Origin: Hominisplanchenecus_A murintestinalis
GTDB taxonomy: Bacteria > Bacillota > Clostridia > Lachnospirales > Lachnospiraceae
DNA length: 64,000 nucleotides
Reading direction: 5' to 3'
Assembly: GCF_943193015.1 (NCBI RefSeq)
Contig: NZ_CALPCM010000001.1
Location: 62,001-126,000 of the forward strand
Part shown: piece after piece, positions 9,388 to 17,967 of the stretch
Numbering within the stretch: the stretch's first letter is position 1
Layout of the letters: every line of letters begins with the position of its first letter
Program-made: the position numbers and the translations under genes
The notes under the pieces: model-generated
Databases searched by the model: none
What the model saw: the letters and a program-made list of their open reading frames with translations, nothing else
Told to the model about the DNA's origin: nothing

Positions 9388-10164
9388 ATGTATCAGGGAT
9401 TTTATAATTTAACATCCGGTATGCTTACCCAGAGCAGAAACCTGAATGTAGTCAGCAATAATATGGCAAATATTCAGACGGCGGGCTACAAGAAAGATAC
9501 AATGGTGAGCAGTACCTTCCAGGAAGAAATGCTTTACCGTACAGGCAGACGGGCGAAAGAAAATAGGGAAGAACTGGCCGTGACCTCAAAAATACGGACG
9601 GCGAGCAGGACATATGTGGATTATGAACAAGGTTCTATGGAGCCTACAGAGGGGATTTATGATTTTGCCATCCAGGGAAGAGGATTTTTCTGTATACAGA
9701 CAGAAGATGGAGTGAGATATACCAGGGACGGTTCTTTTTCCGTGGATAACCAGGGATATCTGGTACTGAATGACCAGGGACGCGTCTTGGGTAAAAATAA
9801 TCGTCCGATAAAGATTGACAATGAGAACTTTAACGTAGATAATAGAGGTAACATCACGGTAGAGGAGACTGTCAGGGGAAAAGTAAGGCGAACTACCCTG
9901 GGAAGTATCCGGGTGGTGGATTTTGAGAATTATGAGAATCTTCACAAAGAAGACAACGGCATGTTTTCTACAGACCAGAATGGGAGACAGGTAGGAAATG
10001 ACACGGCGATTGCCTGGAAATGCCTGGAGAGGGCGAATGTGAACATGGTGGATGAGATGACAAATATGATGTCATCACAGAGGGCGCTGCAGAGTGCCGC
10101 CCAGGTTCTCAGGCTTTATGACCAGGTGATGGGAAAATCAGCAAGTGAAGTTGGAAGCTTATAA
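9388..10164 (+). CDS. flgF: Flagellar rod/hook-basal body protein (FlgF/FlgG family)
   Basis: 258 residues with the axial N-terminal motif LNVVSNNMANIQTAGYKKD, a central fold with YDFAIQGRGFFCIQTEDG and YTRDGSFSVDNQGYLV, and the C-terminal helix VDEMTNMMSSQRALQSAAQV. These are typical of distal rod proteins. It is the first of two adjacent paralogues, like flhO-flhP of Bacillus or flgF-flgG elsewhere. The subtype is assigned by order only. A strong AAAGGAGG site precedes the ATG. Confidence 0.85.
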   Translation: MYQGFYNLTSGMLTQSRNLNVVSNNMANIQTAGYKKDTMVSSTFQEEMLYRTGRRAKENREELAVTSKIRTASRTYVDYEQGSMEPTEGIYDFAIQGRGFFCIQTEDGVRYTRDGSFSVDNQGYLVLNDQGRVLGKNNRPIKIDNENFNVDNRGNITVEETVRGKVRRTTLGSIRVVDFENYENLHKEDNGMFSTDQNGRQVGNDTAIAWKCLERANVNMVDEMTNMMSSQRALQSAAQVLRLYDQVMGKSASEVGSL

Positions 10165-10188
10165 ACCGATTAAGGAGGAAAATCAGCA

Positions 10189-10917
10189 ATGTATTCATCA
10201 TTTTATACAGGGGCACTGGGAGCTAAGGCAAGCCTGAATAAGTTGGATGTTGTGGGCAATAACCTTGCAAATATTAATAATGGAGGGTTTAAGCCCAAGA
10301 CAGCGGTGTTTTCTGATTTAATACAGTATAATCTGAACGATTCAGAGGATGCAGTTACAGAGCTTCAGGCCGGAGCCGGTGTGCGCACTCAGAATACATA
10401 TACTACATTTGCGGCATCGACGCCGGTTGCATCGAACAGTGAGCTGGATTTTGCTATCATGGAGGATAATTCGTTCTTTATGGTAAGGGACAGAGGCACA
10501 AATGAAGTAAGTTATACCAGGGACGGACATTTTCACAGAGGTCAGATTGGCGATAGATTCTATTTGATGACAGATGCCGGGAAGCTGGTTCTGGACAGAA
10601 ATAAGAAACCAATTGTGGTAGAAGGGCGGGGGGCAAAGGATACGCCGCTTCTGCAGCAGGTTGGGGTTTACACCTTTGAGAATCCGAGCCGTCTGATGAG
10701 TACCAGCAATAATGAGTATGTGCCGTCCGAAGACACAATGCGACCTTCGCTTGTCAAAAATCCGGAACTGGCTCAGTGTGCATTGGAAAGCTCGGGGACA
10801 GACATGTCCATGGAGCTTACTCGTATGATTGAGAGCCAGAGAGCATATTCTTATGCTTTGAAGATGGTTCTTACATCGGATGAGATTGTAGGTACGATTA
10901 ATTCGCTGAAAGGATAA
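10189..10917 (+). CDS. flgG: Flagellar rod/hook-basal body protein (FlgG-like)
   Basis: 242 residues and a paralogue of the gene just upstream. It has LDVVGNNLANINNGGFKPK at the N-terminus, a YTRDGHFHRGQ motif in the middle and MSMELTRMIESQRAYSYALK at the C-terminus. A likely distal rod component exported through the flagellar type III system. The central domain is more divergent than in textbook FlgG (LDFAIMEDNSFFMV replaces the usual GxGFF motif), so whether it is FlgG or FlgF remains open. Confidence 0.82.
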   Translation: MYSSFYTGALGAKASLNKLDVVGNNLANINNGGFKPKTAVFSDLIQYNLNDSEDAVTELQAGAGVRTQNTYTTFAASTPVASNSELDFAIMEDNSFFMVRDRGTNEVSYTRDGHFHRGQIGDRFYLMTDAGKLVLDRNKKPIVVEGRGAKDTPLLQQVGVYTFENPSRLMSTSNNEYVPSEDTMRPSLVKNPELAQCALESSGTDMSMELTRMIESQRAYSYALKMVLTSDEIVGTINSLKG

Positions 10918-10947
10918 AGCGCGTCAGAAAATTTTGGAGGTGTCAAA

Positions 10948-11745
10948 TTGGCTACGATTATTACTGTATCAAACCAGAAAGGCGGAGTGGGAAAAACTAC
11001 CACATCTGCGGCTCTGGCCGCCGGCATTGCGGACAGAGGAAACAAAGTGCTATGTATCGATTTAGATCCCCAGGGAAATTTGGGATTCTGTCTGGGAGCC
11101 GATATGGAAAATGCACATACAGTGCTGGATGTGCTGAACGGCACGGTTTCCATAGAGGAGGCGGTGTGCCATGCTGACACCTGCGATATGCTGATTTCAG
11201 ATATTACTCTGAGTAATAATGGGATGGAACAGGTTTCCAGTGAACGGGAATTTATACTAAAAAAAGCGATAGCTCCTGTTCAGGAACAATATGATTATAT
11301 TATTATTGACACGCCGCCGGCATTGAATCTGCTGACGGCTAATGCGTATGCAGTCTCTGATTTTTTGATTATCCCCATGGTGGCTGATATCCTTAGCCTG
11401 GTGGGGCTTTCCCAGCTTTGGGAGACAGTGGAATCTGTTCGGAGCCTTTTCAATTCAGAGCTGAAGGTTCTGGGAATTCTGCTTACCCGCTATAACCGCA
11501 GGACTCTTTTGTCGAGAGATGTAGATGAACTTGCGGCACAGCTTGCGGATCAGATGGGAACGGTAGTATTTAAGAGTAAGATTCGTCCGGGAGTGGCAAT
11601 CGCAGAAGCGCCGGCTCACGGCGAGAGTATCTTTACATATAATCCGCGTTCCGGAGCTGTACAGGATTATCTGGAATTTATTGATGAGATAGCGGAGACG
11701 ATTCATCTAAAGGGAGGAACAGAACATGGCGAAGAAAACGAATAA
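10948..11745 (+). CDS. ParA/Soj-family ATPase in the flagellar operon
   Basis: 265 residues. The deviant Walker A motif KGGVGKTTT lies at residues 11-19, followed by CIDLDPQGNLGFCLG (switch I region) and DYIIIDTPPALNLLT (Walker B). This is a ParA/Soj-type positioning ATPase. It lacks the N-terminal DQAxxLR motif of FlhG, the MinD-like protein that usually follows flhF here, but may serve a similar spatial role. The start is TTG at 10948 behind a good GGAGG; the first coding ATG is far inside. The 3' end overlaps the next gene by 20 bases, suggesting the two products act together. Confidence 0.88.
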   Translation: MATIITVSNQKGGVGKTTTSAALAAGIADRGNKVLCIDLDPQGNLGFCLGADMENAHTVLDVLNGTVSIEEAVCHADTCDMLISDITLSNNGMEQVSSEREFILKKAIAPVQEQYDYIIIDTPPALNLLTANAYAVSDFLIIPMVADILSLVGLSQLWETVESVRSLFNSELKVLGILLTRYNRRTLLSRDVDELAAQLADQMGTVVFKSKIRPGVAIAEAPAHGESIFTYNPRSGAVQDYLEFIDEIAETIHLKGGTEHGEENE

Positions 11746-12511
11746 AACTGCCCACGTACTGAATCTTTTGACGAAAAGTCCGGCGGCCCAGGACGAAGGA
11801 AGCGCAGAAGAAAATAAGATTCCTGCGGAAAATCAGGCCGCGGCTCCTGTGGCTGCTGCTGCAACAGTCACAGTAGTGGACGAGAGCGGCAATGAACAGT
11901 TGGAAAAGAGTATTCTGGAACAGTTGGAAAATGAGGTTTCCCAGGCAGATTCAGCAGAGGTGAAACCTGCGTCTGCAGCAAAGGCAAAGATTCCGGCAGC
12001 AAAAGAAGAGGTTTCCATGCCGGAACCGGAGATTTCTATGGGGCAGACAGAGATACCTGCCGTGAAAGAGGAAGTTTCAGCGTCCCCAACAGAGACGCCT
12101 GCGGCACAGCCGGAAGCTCCGGTGATAAAAGAGGAAGCTTCAGTGCCGGAGAGGACAGAAATGCCGACCGTGACGGCAGAAGGAAAAACAGCAGATGTGG
12201 AAGCAAAGGAGGAAGCAGCTCCGGAAAAGACTGCAGTGAAGGAGTCTTCTTTTATAAATGTGATGGAAGAACTGCTGAAACGGCAGGATATTAATAAATA
12301 TATGGAACAGTACAAAGTGTGCCGGTGCGAGAGATGTCGGGCAGATGTAGAAGCGCTTACGCTTACGCGGCTTCCGGCGAAATACGTGGCAGCAAAGAGC
12401 GGCTTCGGGACATCTGGCATGAATTACTATGAGAATAAATATAAAATACGGATTTTGACGGAAATCATACGTTCCTGCGTTGCAGTGAGAGAACACCCCC
12501 GTCATGATTAA
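11726..12511 (+). CDS. ComFB-domain protein with long Ala/Pro/Glu-rich linker
   Basis: 261 residues. Residues 1-170 are low-complexity, with near-repeats of IPAVKEEVS. The C-terminal domain (about 174-261) has CRCERCRADVEALTLTRLPAKYV, broken here as C199, C201, C204 and D207, followed by the ALxLxRLPxxYV core; this is the ComFB (late competence protein) pattern. ComFB proteins have recently been described as cyclic dinucleotide receptors in cyanobacteria and relatives; that role is family knowledge, not visible here. The overlap with the ParA gene suggests a partnership. Acidic linkers of this kind often tether a partner. Confidence 0.78.
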   Translation: MAKKTNKTAHVLNLLTKSPAAQDEGSAEENKIPAENQAAAPVAAAATVTVVDESGNEQLEKSILEQLENEVSQADSAEVKPASAAKAKIPAAKEEVSMPEPEISMGQTEIPAVKEEVSASPTETPAAQPEAPVIKEEASVPERTEMPTVTAEGKTADVEAKEEAAPEKTAVKESSFINVMEELLKRQDINKYMEQYKVCRCERCRADVEALTLTRLPAKYVAAKSGFGTSGMNYYENKYKIRILTEIIRSCVAVREHPRHD

Positions 12512-12536
12512 TCGCGGGAAAATCATCTGTCGGGTA

Positions 12537-12563
12537 TTATCTTTTTGAGGGATTTGCCGATAA
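12537..12563 (+). promoter_or_regulatory. Sigma-28 (FliA)-type promoter of fliD
   Basis: TTAT at 12537-12540, a 15-base spacer, then GCCGATAA at 12556-12563. The arrangement is the same as upstream of all three flagellin genes, with an identical spacer length. It lies 71 bases before the fliD start and after the end of the ComFB gene, so fliD-fliS-fliT can be transcribed late. Confidence 0.75.
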
Positions 12564-12634
12564 ATACAATATAGAATTTTGTATATTAAGTATATTAAGA
12601 TTGTTCAAACTATCTTGAAAGGAGAGATATTTAT

Positions 12635-15067
12635 ATGGCAAAGGTAAATAGTTTGGGAAATACAAGCCTCAGAGGATTTGGCGGCATGGCGTCAGGAATC
12701 GACAGGGATGCGATGATTGAAGCGATGACAGCGGGGACAACCTCAAAGATTACAACACAGCGGAATAAGATGCAGACCCTCCTGTGGAAACAGGAAGCAT
12801 ACCAGAGCGTCAGCGGTAAGATTATTGACTTGGATGACAAATATTTCACATATTCATCTTCTAAATGTTTAAAGAGTGCATCATTATTTGCAAGAAATCA
12901 GATTACAGCTATTGGGGATGAGAAGTATACAAGGTTTGTGAAAGCATCAGGGACTTCCTCGATGATAGATAATCTGTCCATATTAGGCGTAAAGCAGCTG
13001 GCAACTACCGCCAGCCGAAGATCAGCAAGCAATGTCGGAAAACTTTCTACAACGCTAAATTCGATGGATCAGGAAGTAAATATTTCTAATCTGAAGGATA
13101 CGCAGCTTCGTTTTGGCGTGTGGACTCCGTTAGATGGAGGTAAATTTAATAATACCACTACATTTACCATGCCAACATCTTATAAGGATGAGAGTGGAAC
13201 AGAACATTACATTGATTATACGACAGATGATATCGAAGGACTGGTAGACGAGCTGAATGCAGCGCTGAAAAATTCTGATGTTATGCTTGGGGAAGATAAG
13301 ATTTTCGATGTCATGGAATTTAAATATGAAAATGGAAAGATTAATATCAGTACGGATGGTAAAAAGTCTACAAATTATGTGATGCGTTCAACTTCTACGG
13401 CATTAGGAGCATTGGGGTATCAGGTAGATGCGGAGGCAGATAAGGAAGGGATTTCTTTCAATAAGTTTAATGACAATGTAGGAAATTTTGCAGATTCTTA
13501 CCGCAAGACCTATAAGGCAGACGAGTACTTTACCGGAAAGAAAGTTACTTTTAATTATGACGGTACTTCAAAAGATATAGAGTTGATTACCCAGGAAGAA
13601 TATGATACTTTATTTAAAGATTCTACATTAACCGGAGAAGAGAGGCTTGCAAAGATGGCAGAGAATCTCCAGGTGCGTCTTGACAGGGCGTTTGGTACGG
13701 GCAATGTAAAGGCAGAGCTTACAAATGTTGACGGAAAGGATACATTGGCATTCAGTACAAAGAATGATGCTTCTACGGTTACAATCACTTCTTTTGACGC
13801 GAATGTTAAGGATGCGCTTGGCATTATGTACGGTGCGTCAAACAAAGTGAATACTTATGCTACGCTGGATAAGGCAAACCTGGGAATCAGCAAGGATGAT
13901 ATGAGTAATTATACAGATGCCAACGGAAATCTGGATTTGGTGATCAATGGTGTAAAGATTGAGGGACTGACTGCGAAGAGTACAGTCAAGGATATTATAT
14001 CTAAGATTAATGCAACGCCGGAGGCAGGCGTAAAAGCTTCTTATGTAGATTCTACAGGACAGCTGATGCTGGTATCGTCTGAGACGGGCGCGGGCAGGCA
14101 GATTGATGTGAGCGGAAGTGAACTGGGAAAGAAGCTCTTTATGGCAGATCCGGATAATGAGGACGCCGGATTTGTGGCAGGACAGGATGCGGAGATTGCC
14201 GTAAGCTATGGAGATGGGACTGTAGTGAATTTAACGCGTTCCTCCAATACTTTCGATTTAGAGGGATTAAAGGTATCCGTAACAGGTAAATTTGGATATG
14301 ACGCGGCAGGAAATCTGGATAGTTCCCAGGCAGTTACTTTTAATGCACAGGCAGATGTGGATGGAGTGACAGAACTTGTATCAAAGTTCTTCGAGGAATA
14401 TAATGCGCTGGTAGAAGAGGTAAATACACAGATTACTTCAAAGCCGGATAAATCTTATGGTCCGCTTACGGATGAACAGAAGGCAGAGATGACGGAAGCA
14501 GAAATTGAGCGTTGGGAGAAAAAGGCGAAACAGGGTCTGCTATTTAACGACGGTACGATGCGTGATTTGAGCGGCAGCCTTCAGAGCTTTTTAACGGATT
14601 TGATGGGAACCGGTATTTCCTACGATGATTTGGAGGAAATGGGCATCAGCGTTTCCAGCAATTATATGGATGGCGGAAAGATTGAATTTAATGAGACGAA
14701 ATTCAAACAGGCGATGTCTACAGAACCGGATAAGGTTGCAAAGGTATTTACTGGAGAGGGGACTTCTTCAAAGGGCTTGGCCCAGTCCATGCAGGATAGG
14801 ATGACGCCGTATGCGACCCGTTACGGAACCAGGAATGGCGGTTCTTATGGACGTCTGGTAGAGGAAGCAGGTTCGCCTAAAGTACCGATGTCTGTCATGG
14901 ATAACTATATATACAGAGAGATTGAATCTATTCAGGATATGATTGCAACTCTTCAGGAGAGGCTTTCCAGTGAAGAAGATCGTTATATTAAACAGTTCAC
15001 TTCCATGGAAACGATGATTAATAAACTGAATACGCAGTCGGGGTATTTGTCTCAGCTTCAGGGCTAA
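12635..15067 (+). CDS. fliD: Flagellar filament capping protein FliD (HAP2)
   Basis: 810 residues, longer than the usual 450-650. FliD caps the growing filament and folds flagellin. The N-terminus has FGGMASGIDRDAMIEAM (FliD_N) and the C-terminus has the coiled-coil pattern EVNTQITSKPDK ... LQERLSSEEDRYIKQFTSME with the terminal LNTQSGYLSQLQG. The extra length lies in the surface-exposed middle (about 150-500). FliS and a FliT-like chaperone follow. An AAAGGAGAG site precedes the ATG. Confidence 0.93.
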   Translation: MAKVNSLGNTSLRGFGGMASGIDRDAMIEAMTAGTTSKITTQRNKMQTLLWKQEAYQSVSGKIIDLDDKYFTYSSSKCLKSASLFARNQITAIGDEKYTRFVKASGTSSMIDNLSILGVKQLATTASRRSASNVGKLSTTLNSMDQEVNISNLKDTQLRFGVWTPLDGGKFNNTTTFTMPTSYKDESGTEHYIDYTTDDIEGLVDELNAALKNSDVMLGEDKIFDVMEFKYENGKINISTDGKKSTNYVMRSTSTALGALGYQVDAEADKEGISFNKFNDNVGNFADSYRKTYKADEYFTGKKVTFNYDGTSKDIELITQEEYDTLFKDSTLTGEERLAKMAENLQVRLDRAFGTGNVKAELTNVDGKDTLAFSTKNDASTVTITSFDANVKDALGIMYGASNKVNTYATLDKANLGISKDDMSNYTDANGNLDLVINGVKIEGLTAKSTVKDIISKINATPEAGVKASYVDSTGQLMLVSSETGAGRQIDVSGSELGKKLFMADPDNEDAGFVAGQDAEIAVSYGDGTVVNLTRSSNTFDLEGLKVSVTGKFGYDAAGNLDSSQAVTFNAQADVDGVTELVSKFFEEYNALVEEVNTQITSKPDKSYGPLTDEQKAEMTEAEIERWEKKAKQGLLFNDGTMRDLSGSLQSFLTDLMGTGISYDDLEEMGISVSSNYMDGGKIEFNETKFKQAMSTEPDKVAKVFTGEGTSSKGLAQSMQDRMTPYATRYGTRNGGSYGRLVEEAGSPKVPMSVMDNYIYREIESIQDMIATLQERLSSEEDRYIKQFTSMETMINKLNTQSGYLSQLQG

Positions 15068-15079
15068 AGAGAGGATTAG

Positions 15080-15493
15080 ATGAACGCATATCAGAAATAT
15101 AAGGAAAAGAGTATTCTTTCTATGTCGGGACCGGAGCTGGTGCTTCTGTTGTTTGAAGAAGCAGATAAGCGGTTAGCGAGAGCAGGATACGCGCTGGAAG
15201 ATAAAGATTACGGGAATTTTGATAAAGCGCTAAATCGGACGTTTATGATTGTGCAGTATTTGATACAGATTTTAGATCTGGAACAGCCAATTAGCCAGGA
15301 ATTAAGAGAAATTTATCAGTATGTGCTTTATGATATTGGCCGTCTGCAGGCCGGACGGGAAAGACGGAAGGATGAAATTCCACGTATTCGTCAGATATTA
15401 TCAGGTTTGAAGGAAGCCTTCGACCAGGCATGGCATACAGTAGGTATGAGCGGTGGCAGAGCGATGCAGCATGATCTTGGAGTCCGGGGATAG
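15080..15493 (+). CDS. fliS: Flagellin export chaperone FliS
   Basis: 137 residues and all-helical. It begins NAYQKYKEKSILSMSGPELV, the typical FliS opening (QxYxxxxVxTASPxxLixmLYd), and continues with LLFEEADKRLARA. FliS binds the C-terminus of flagellin and delivers it to FlhA. The gene sits 12 bases after fliD, its normal neighbour. Confidence 0.92.
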   Translation: MNAYQKYKEKSILSMSGPELVLLLFEEADKRLARAGYALEDKDYGNFDKALNRTFMIVQYLIQILDLEQPISQELREIYQYVLYDIGRLQAGRERRKDEIPRIRQILSGLKEAFDQAWHTVGMSGGRAMQHDLGVRG

Positions 15494-15501
15494 GAGAGAA
15501 G

Positions 15502-15897
15502 ATGGCTCTTAACAAAGAAAAAGTTATGATTTTGGTTCAGCGGCGGTTGTCACTTATCCAGGGGATAAGCCGGCTGACTGCTGAACTGGCAGATGCCCTT
15601 TCGCGAAGGGATGAAGTATCCGTTAATATGCTGCTTCAAATGCGTGCAGATGAGATGGGAAGATTAGATGAGTGCATGGAAGAAATCTGGAAGACGGGGG
15701 AGGAAGGCGTCTCTGAGACAGAGGAATTAAGGCATTTATTGACTTGTGATCCATTTCGTGAAACAGCTGGTCCAGGGTATGAGGAACGGAAAATTTTTGA
15801 AATTAGGCAGAAGACACAGGCGTTGATTAAAAAGCTTCAGGAAGAGGATAGAAAAATCAATCGGAGTGTTGCCGGGAATCAATCATTTTATGATTGA
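15502..15897 (+). CDS. fliT: FliT-like flagellar chaperone
   Basis: 131 residues, predicted helical, with no strong motif. It immediately follows fliD-fliS, the position of the FliD chaperone FliT, and has the expected size. The region LIQGISRLTAELADALSRRDE resembles the weakly conserved first helix of FliT-like proteins. The name rests mainly on context. Its last codons and stop form part of a 17-bp perfect inverted repeat (15869-15907). Confidence 0.6.
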   Translation: MALNKEKVMILVQRRLSLIQGISRLTAELADALSRRDEVSVNMLLQMRADEMGRLDECMEEIWKTGEEGVSETEELRHLLTCDPFRETAGPGYEERKIFEIRQKTQALIKKLQEEDRKINRSVAGNQSFYD

Positions 15898-15907
15898 TTC
15901 CCGGCAA
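15869..15907 (+). repeat. 17-bp perfect inverted repeat over the fliT stop codon
   Basis: Left arm 15869-15885 and right arm 15891-15907 are perfectly complementary, with a five-base loop. There is no T-run after it, so it is not a classical intrinsic terminator. It could attenuate transcription or stabilise the fliD-fliS-fliT message end, reducing read-through into the gene at 15964. Confidence 0.6.
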
Positions 15908-15963
15908 AATGCCTGAGGACAGTGTATTATTGCAAATACCCTGGCGTTAAGGAGAAAACAGGG

Positions 15964-17154
15964 ATGAAACAATTGTTGTATGAGGGACGCTTTTTGGCAG
16001 AAATTACTGCCAATGTCGTTCGGCAGGAGAATTTAAAAATTGTACATAACAGAATCGACTGGGAAAGGATATATCGGCTGGCAGATTATCATCGGATAGC
16101 GCCTGTTATGTACCTTGGTCTATTAGGAAATGGAGAAGTGTTGCCGGACAGATGGAGTCAACGCTTTTTTCTGCGTTATCAGGAGGCTCTGCAATATGGT
16201 GTAAAGTGTGAAGCGGAAGAGCAGACGCTGCTGAAGCTGCTTAGTGAGAAAAAGGCATTCTGCATTGTGTTTTCAAACTCCAGGGTACGCAGTTTGTACC
16301 CATTGCCTGAAATGGCAGGAAAGCGCCCTCTGGGCCTTCTGACAGACAAATCCAGTTACTCTATGGTGAAAGGCTTCTTGATTGATTTGGGATATGAGAC
16401 GGCAAACACCTTTCAGGGGTTTGGGGAGTCTATGGTGAAAGAACAGGGGATTGAAGTGGAAATTTATCATACACTGCCTTTTATAGTTCCGGCCTTCCAG
16501 AAGGAGGCTTCGTGGCTGATGGATACGGCAGAAGAAGAAGAGGGATTTCCGGAAGGGATACCTGTACTTCCCTTGGAAAGTGATTTCCTGTTCCGCATGG
16601 CGCGCGCATCATACCGTTACGTGACGGACAGTTTAAAGCTGTGGGAGATGCTGGATTTGATGATGTTCCATAGAAAAATCAAGGACAGCTTAAGCTTGGA
16701 AAATATCCAGGCTCAGATGAAGGATTTGGGAATAGAGGATTTATCCTGGAAGCTTTTGGAGCTTTCATACTTTTGGTTTGGAAGTAAAGCAGAGCTTAAA
16801 AAGCTGGAGCAGAAAGAGGATATGACTGTATTTGACATGTTGGAAAATCGTATATTGCTTATGGGGCAAGATTCTGATAATCAGGAGAAAAATGAGCAGG
16901 CGCTTCAATTGGCAGAACAGATTCAGAAAGCGAAAGCCAAGGCACAGAAGAAAGAGGAGAAGAATATTTTAAAAGAGAAGCGGAAGGAAAGCCGTGCAGA
17001 ATTCCGTAAGATGCTGCGCTGGGTATTTCCGGATTATCATTATATGTGTACGATTTATCCTAAATTGGAGAGACTTCCTGTGTTGCTGCCATTTTTCTGG
17101 TGCTGCAGGGGATTGCGGATATTGAAAAGAGCATTAAAAAGGCAAGAGAAGTAA
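15964..17154 (+). CDS. Degenerate nucleotidyltransferase-family protein (PF14907-like)
   Basis: 396 residues from ATG 15964, which has AAGGAG nine bases upstream; a GTG at 15922 would lie between hairpin and ribosome site and is less likely. The layout (helical DWERIYRLADYHRIAPVMY region, then KRPLGLLTDKSSYSMVKGFL) resembles the large nucleotidyltransferase family often found in surface-polysaccharide loci. The acidic pair expected after the RPxxD position is missing (RPLGLLTDKS), so catalysis is doubtful. Residues 310-345 form a Lys/Glu-rich coiled coil. It is last in the fliD operon; its role is unknown. Confidence 0.5.
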   Translation: MKQLLYEGRFLAEITANVVRQENLKIVHNRIDWERIYRLADYHRIAPVMYLGLLGNGEVLPDRWSQRFFLRYQEALQYGVKCEAEEQTLLKLLSEKKAFCIVFSNSRVRSLYPLPEMAGKRPLGLLTDKSSYSMVKGFLIDLGYETANTFQGFGESMVKEQGIEVEIYHTLPFIVPAFQKEASWLMDTAEEEEGFPEGIPVLPLESDFLFRMARASYRYVTDSLKLWEMLDLMMFHRKIKDSLSLENIQAQMKDLGIEDLSWKLLELSYFWFGSKAELKKLEQKEDMTVFDMLENRILLMGQDSDNQEKNEQALQLAEQIQKAKAKAQKKEEKNILKEKRKESRAEFRKMLRWVFPDYHYMCTIYPKLERLPVLLPFFWCCRGLRILKRALKRQEK

Positions 17155-17167
17155 TCATGAAGATTAG

Positions 17168-17226
17168 AAAAAGCAGTACGGAGAAATGTTTTCTTAAAAA
17201 AGAAATATTTCTCCGTACTGCTTTTT
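17168..17226. terminator. Bidirectional terminator between convergent operons
   Basis: A 20-bp stem (17168-17187 with 17207-17226), A-rich on one flank and T-rich on the other, lies between the stop of the fliD operon (17154) and the csrA stop (17231, minus strand). It can terminate both converging transcripts. Confidence 0.9.
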
Positions 17227-17230
17227 CTGC

Positions 17231-17482
17231 TTATGCATCACAATCATCTGTTTCATTGGAATGAAGCATAGACTGCAGGGAACATAAGGAATGGATATCC
17301 GCCGGGATGACAGCGCTCTTTGTAGCTTGTTCCATTTCTGAAAGCTCTTCCCGGAGAATAGAAATCTGTTTTGGCGCATCAATGGCGACACGTACGCCAT
17401 CAGTAGCACAGTCAATAATCGTAATACGGACATTTCCACCTATTAAAAAGCTTTCATTCTTCTTACGTCTGAGAATCAGCAT
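17231..17482 (-). CDS. csrA: Carbon storage regulator CsrA
   Basis: 83 residues beginning MLILRRKKNESFLIGGNV with TIIDCATDGVRVAIDAPK and ISILREEL, the complete CsrA core, plus a 25-residue C-terminal tail typical of FliW-partnered CsrA. CsrA blocks flagellin translation by covering GGA motifs near the ribosome site. I chose ATG 17482; longer in-frame starts would run into fliW. It overlaps fliW by 20 bases, and the three flagellin leaders each carry matching GGA hairpins. Confidence 0.95.
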   Translation of the reverse strand: MLILRRKKNESFLIGGNVRITIIDCATDGVRVAIDAPKQISILREELSEMEQATKSAVIPADIHSLCSLQSMLHSNETDDCDA

Positions 17483-17954
17483 AATCAGCACTCCTATCTG
17501 TTGAATTTTCTGCTGGGCAAACAGTTTGGAAAGAACGTATCTGATGACGAATTCCATATTCGGAATTCGTCAAAATTACCTGCATACCAATATGTGTTTC
17601 AGGATTTATCGCAAGAGGAGCTTTCAGGTTTACTGTAGTATCCAAGTAATTATCTCGCACGGTGCATAGTGTATAATAGCACAATTCTTCACTGTCTGAA
17701 ACATTAAGAAAAGATAATTCTTCTGAGCTAAGGTATGGAGTATAGTCCGGACATAAATATATCGGATTCAACATAGCAAAGCAAATCAAAGACTCCTCTA
17801 CAGATTGCAGTAAAATGATAGAATCATCATTGTGACTCAGATACAGGGGAAGATACTTTTTCAAATTTGGAAAGCCAAACAGACCATCCGGGAATATGAT
17901 AAGATCTTCCTCTGTATATTCAACTTCACCATAATAATCAGTTTGTATCAACAT
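17463..17954 (-). CDS. fliW: Flagellar assembly factor FliW
   Basis: 163 residues starting MLIQTDYYGEVEYTEED, with IIFPDGLFGFPNLKKYLPL, the FliW signature. FliW sequesters CsrA when flagellin is low and is itself titrated by flagellin, forming the partner-switch known from Bacillus subtilis. The ATG at 17954 fits the family length; the upstream in-frame extension overlaps the previous gene. It is translationally coupled to csrA. Confidence 0.95.
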   Translation of the reverse strand: MLIQTDYYGEVEYTEEDLIIFPDGLFGFPNLKKYLPLYLSHNDDSIILLQSVEESLICFAMLNPIYLCPDYTPYLSSEELSFLNVSDSEELCYYTLCTVRDNYLDTTVNLKAPLAINPETHIGMQVILTNSEYGIRHQIRSFQTVCPAENSTDRSADYADSQT

Positions 17955-17967
17955 AAGCAAAACTCTC

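Noticed and set aside
11833..12420. 195-codon antisense frame opposite the ComFB-protein gene
   Set aside because: Caused by the repetitive Ala/Pro/Glu coding of the linker; Ser/Ala-rich translation with no family resemblance.
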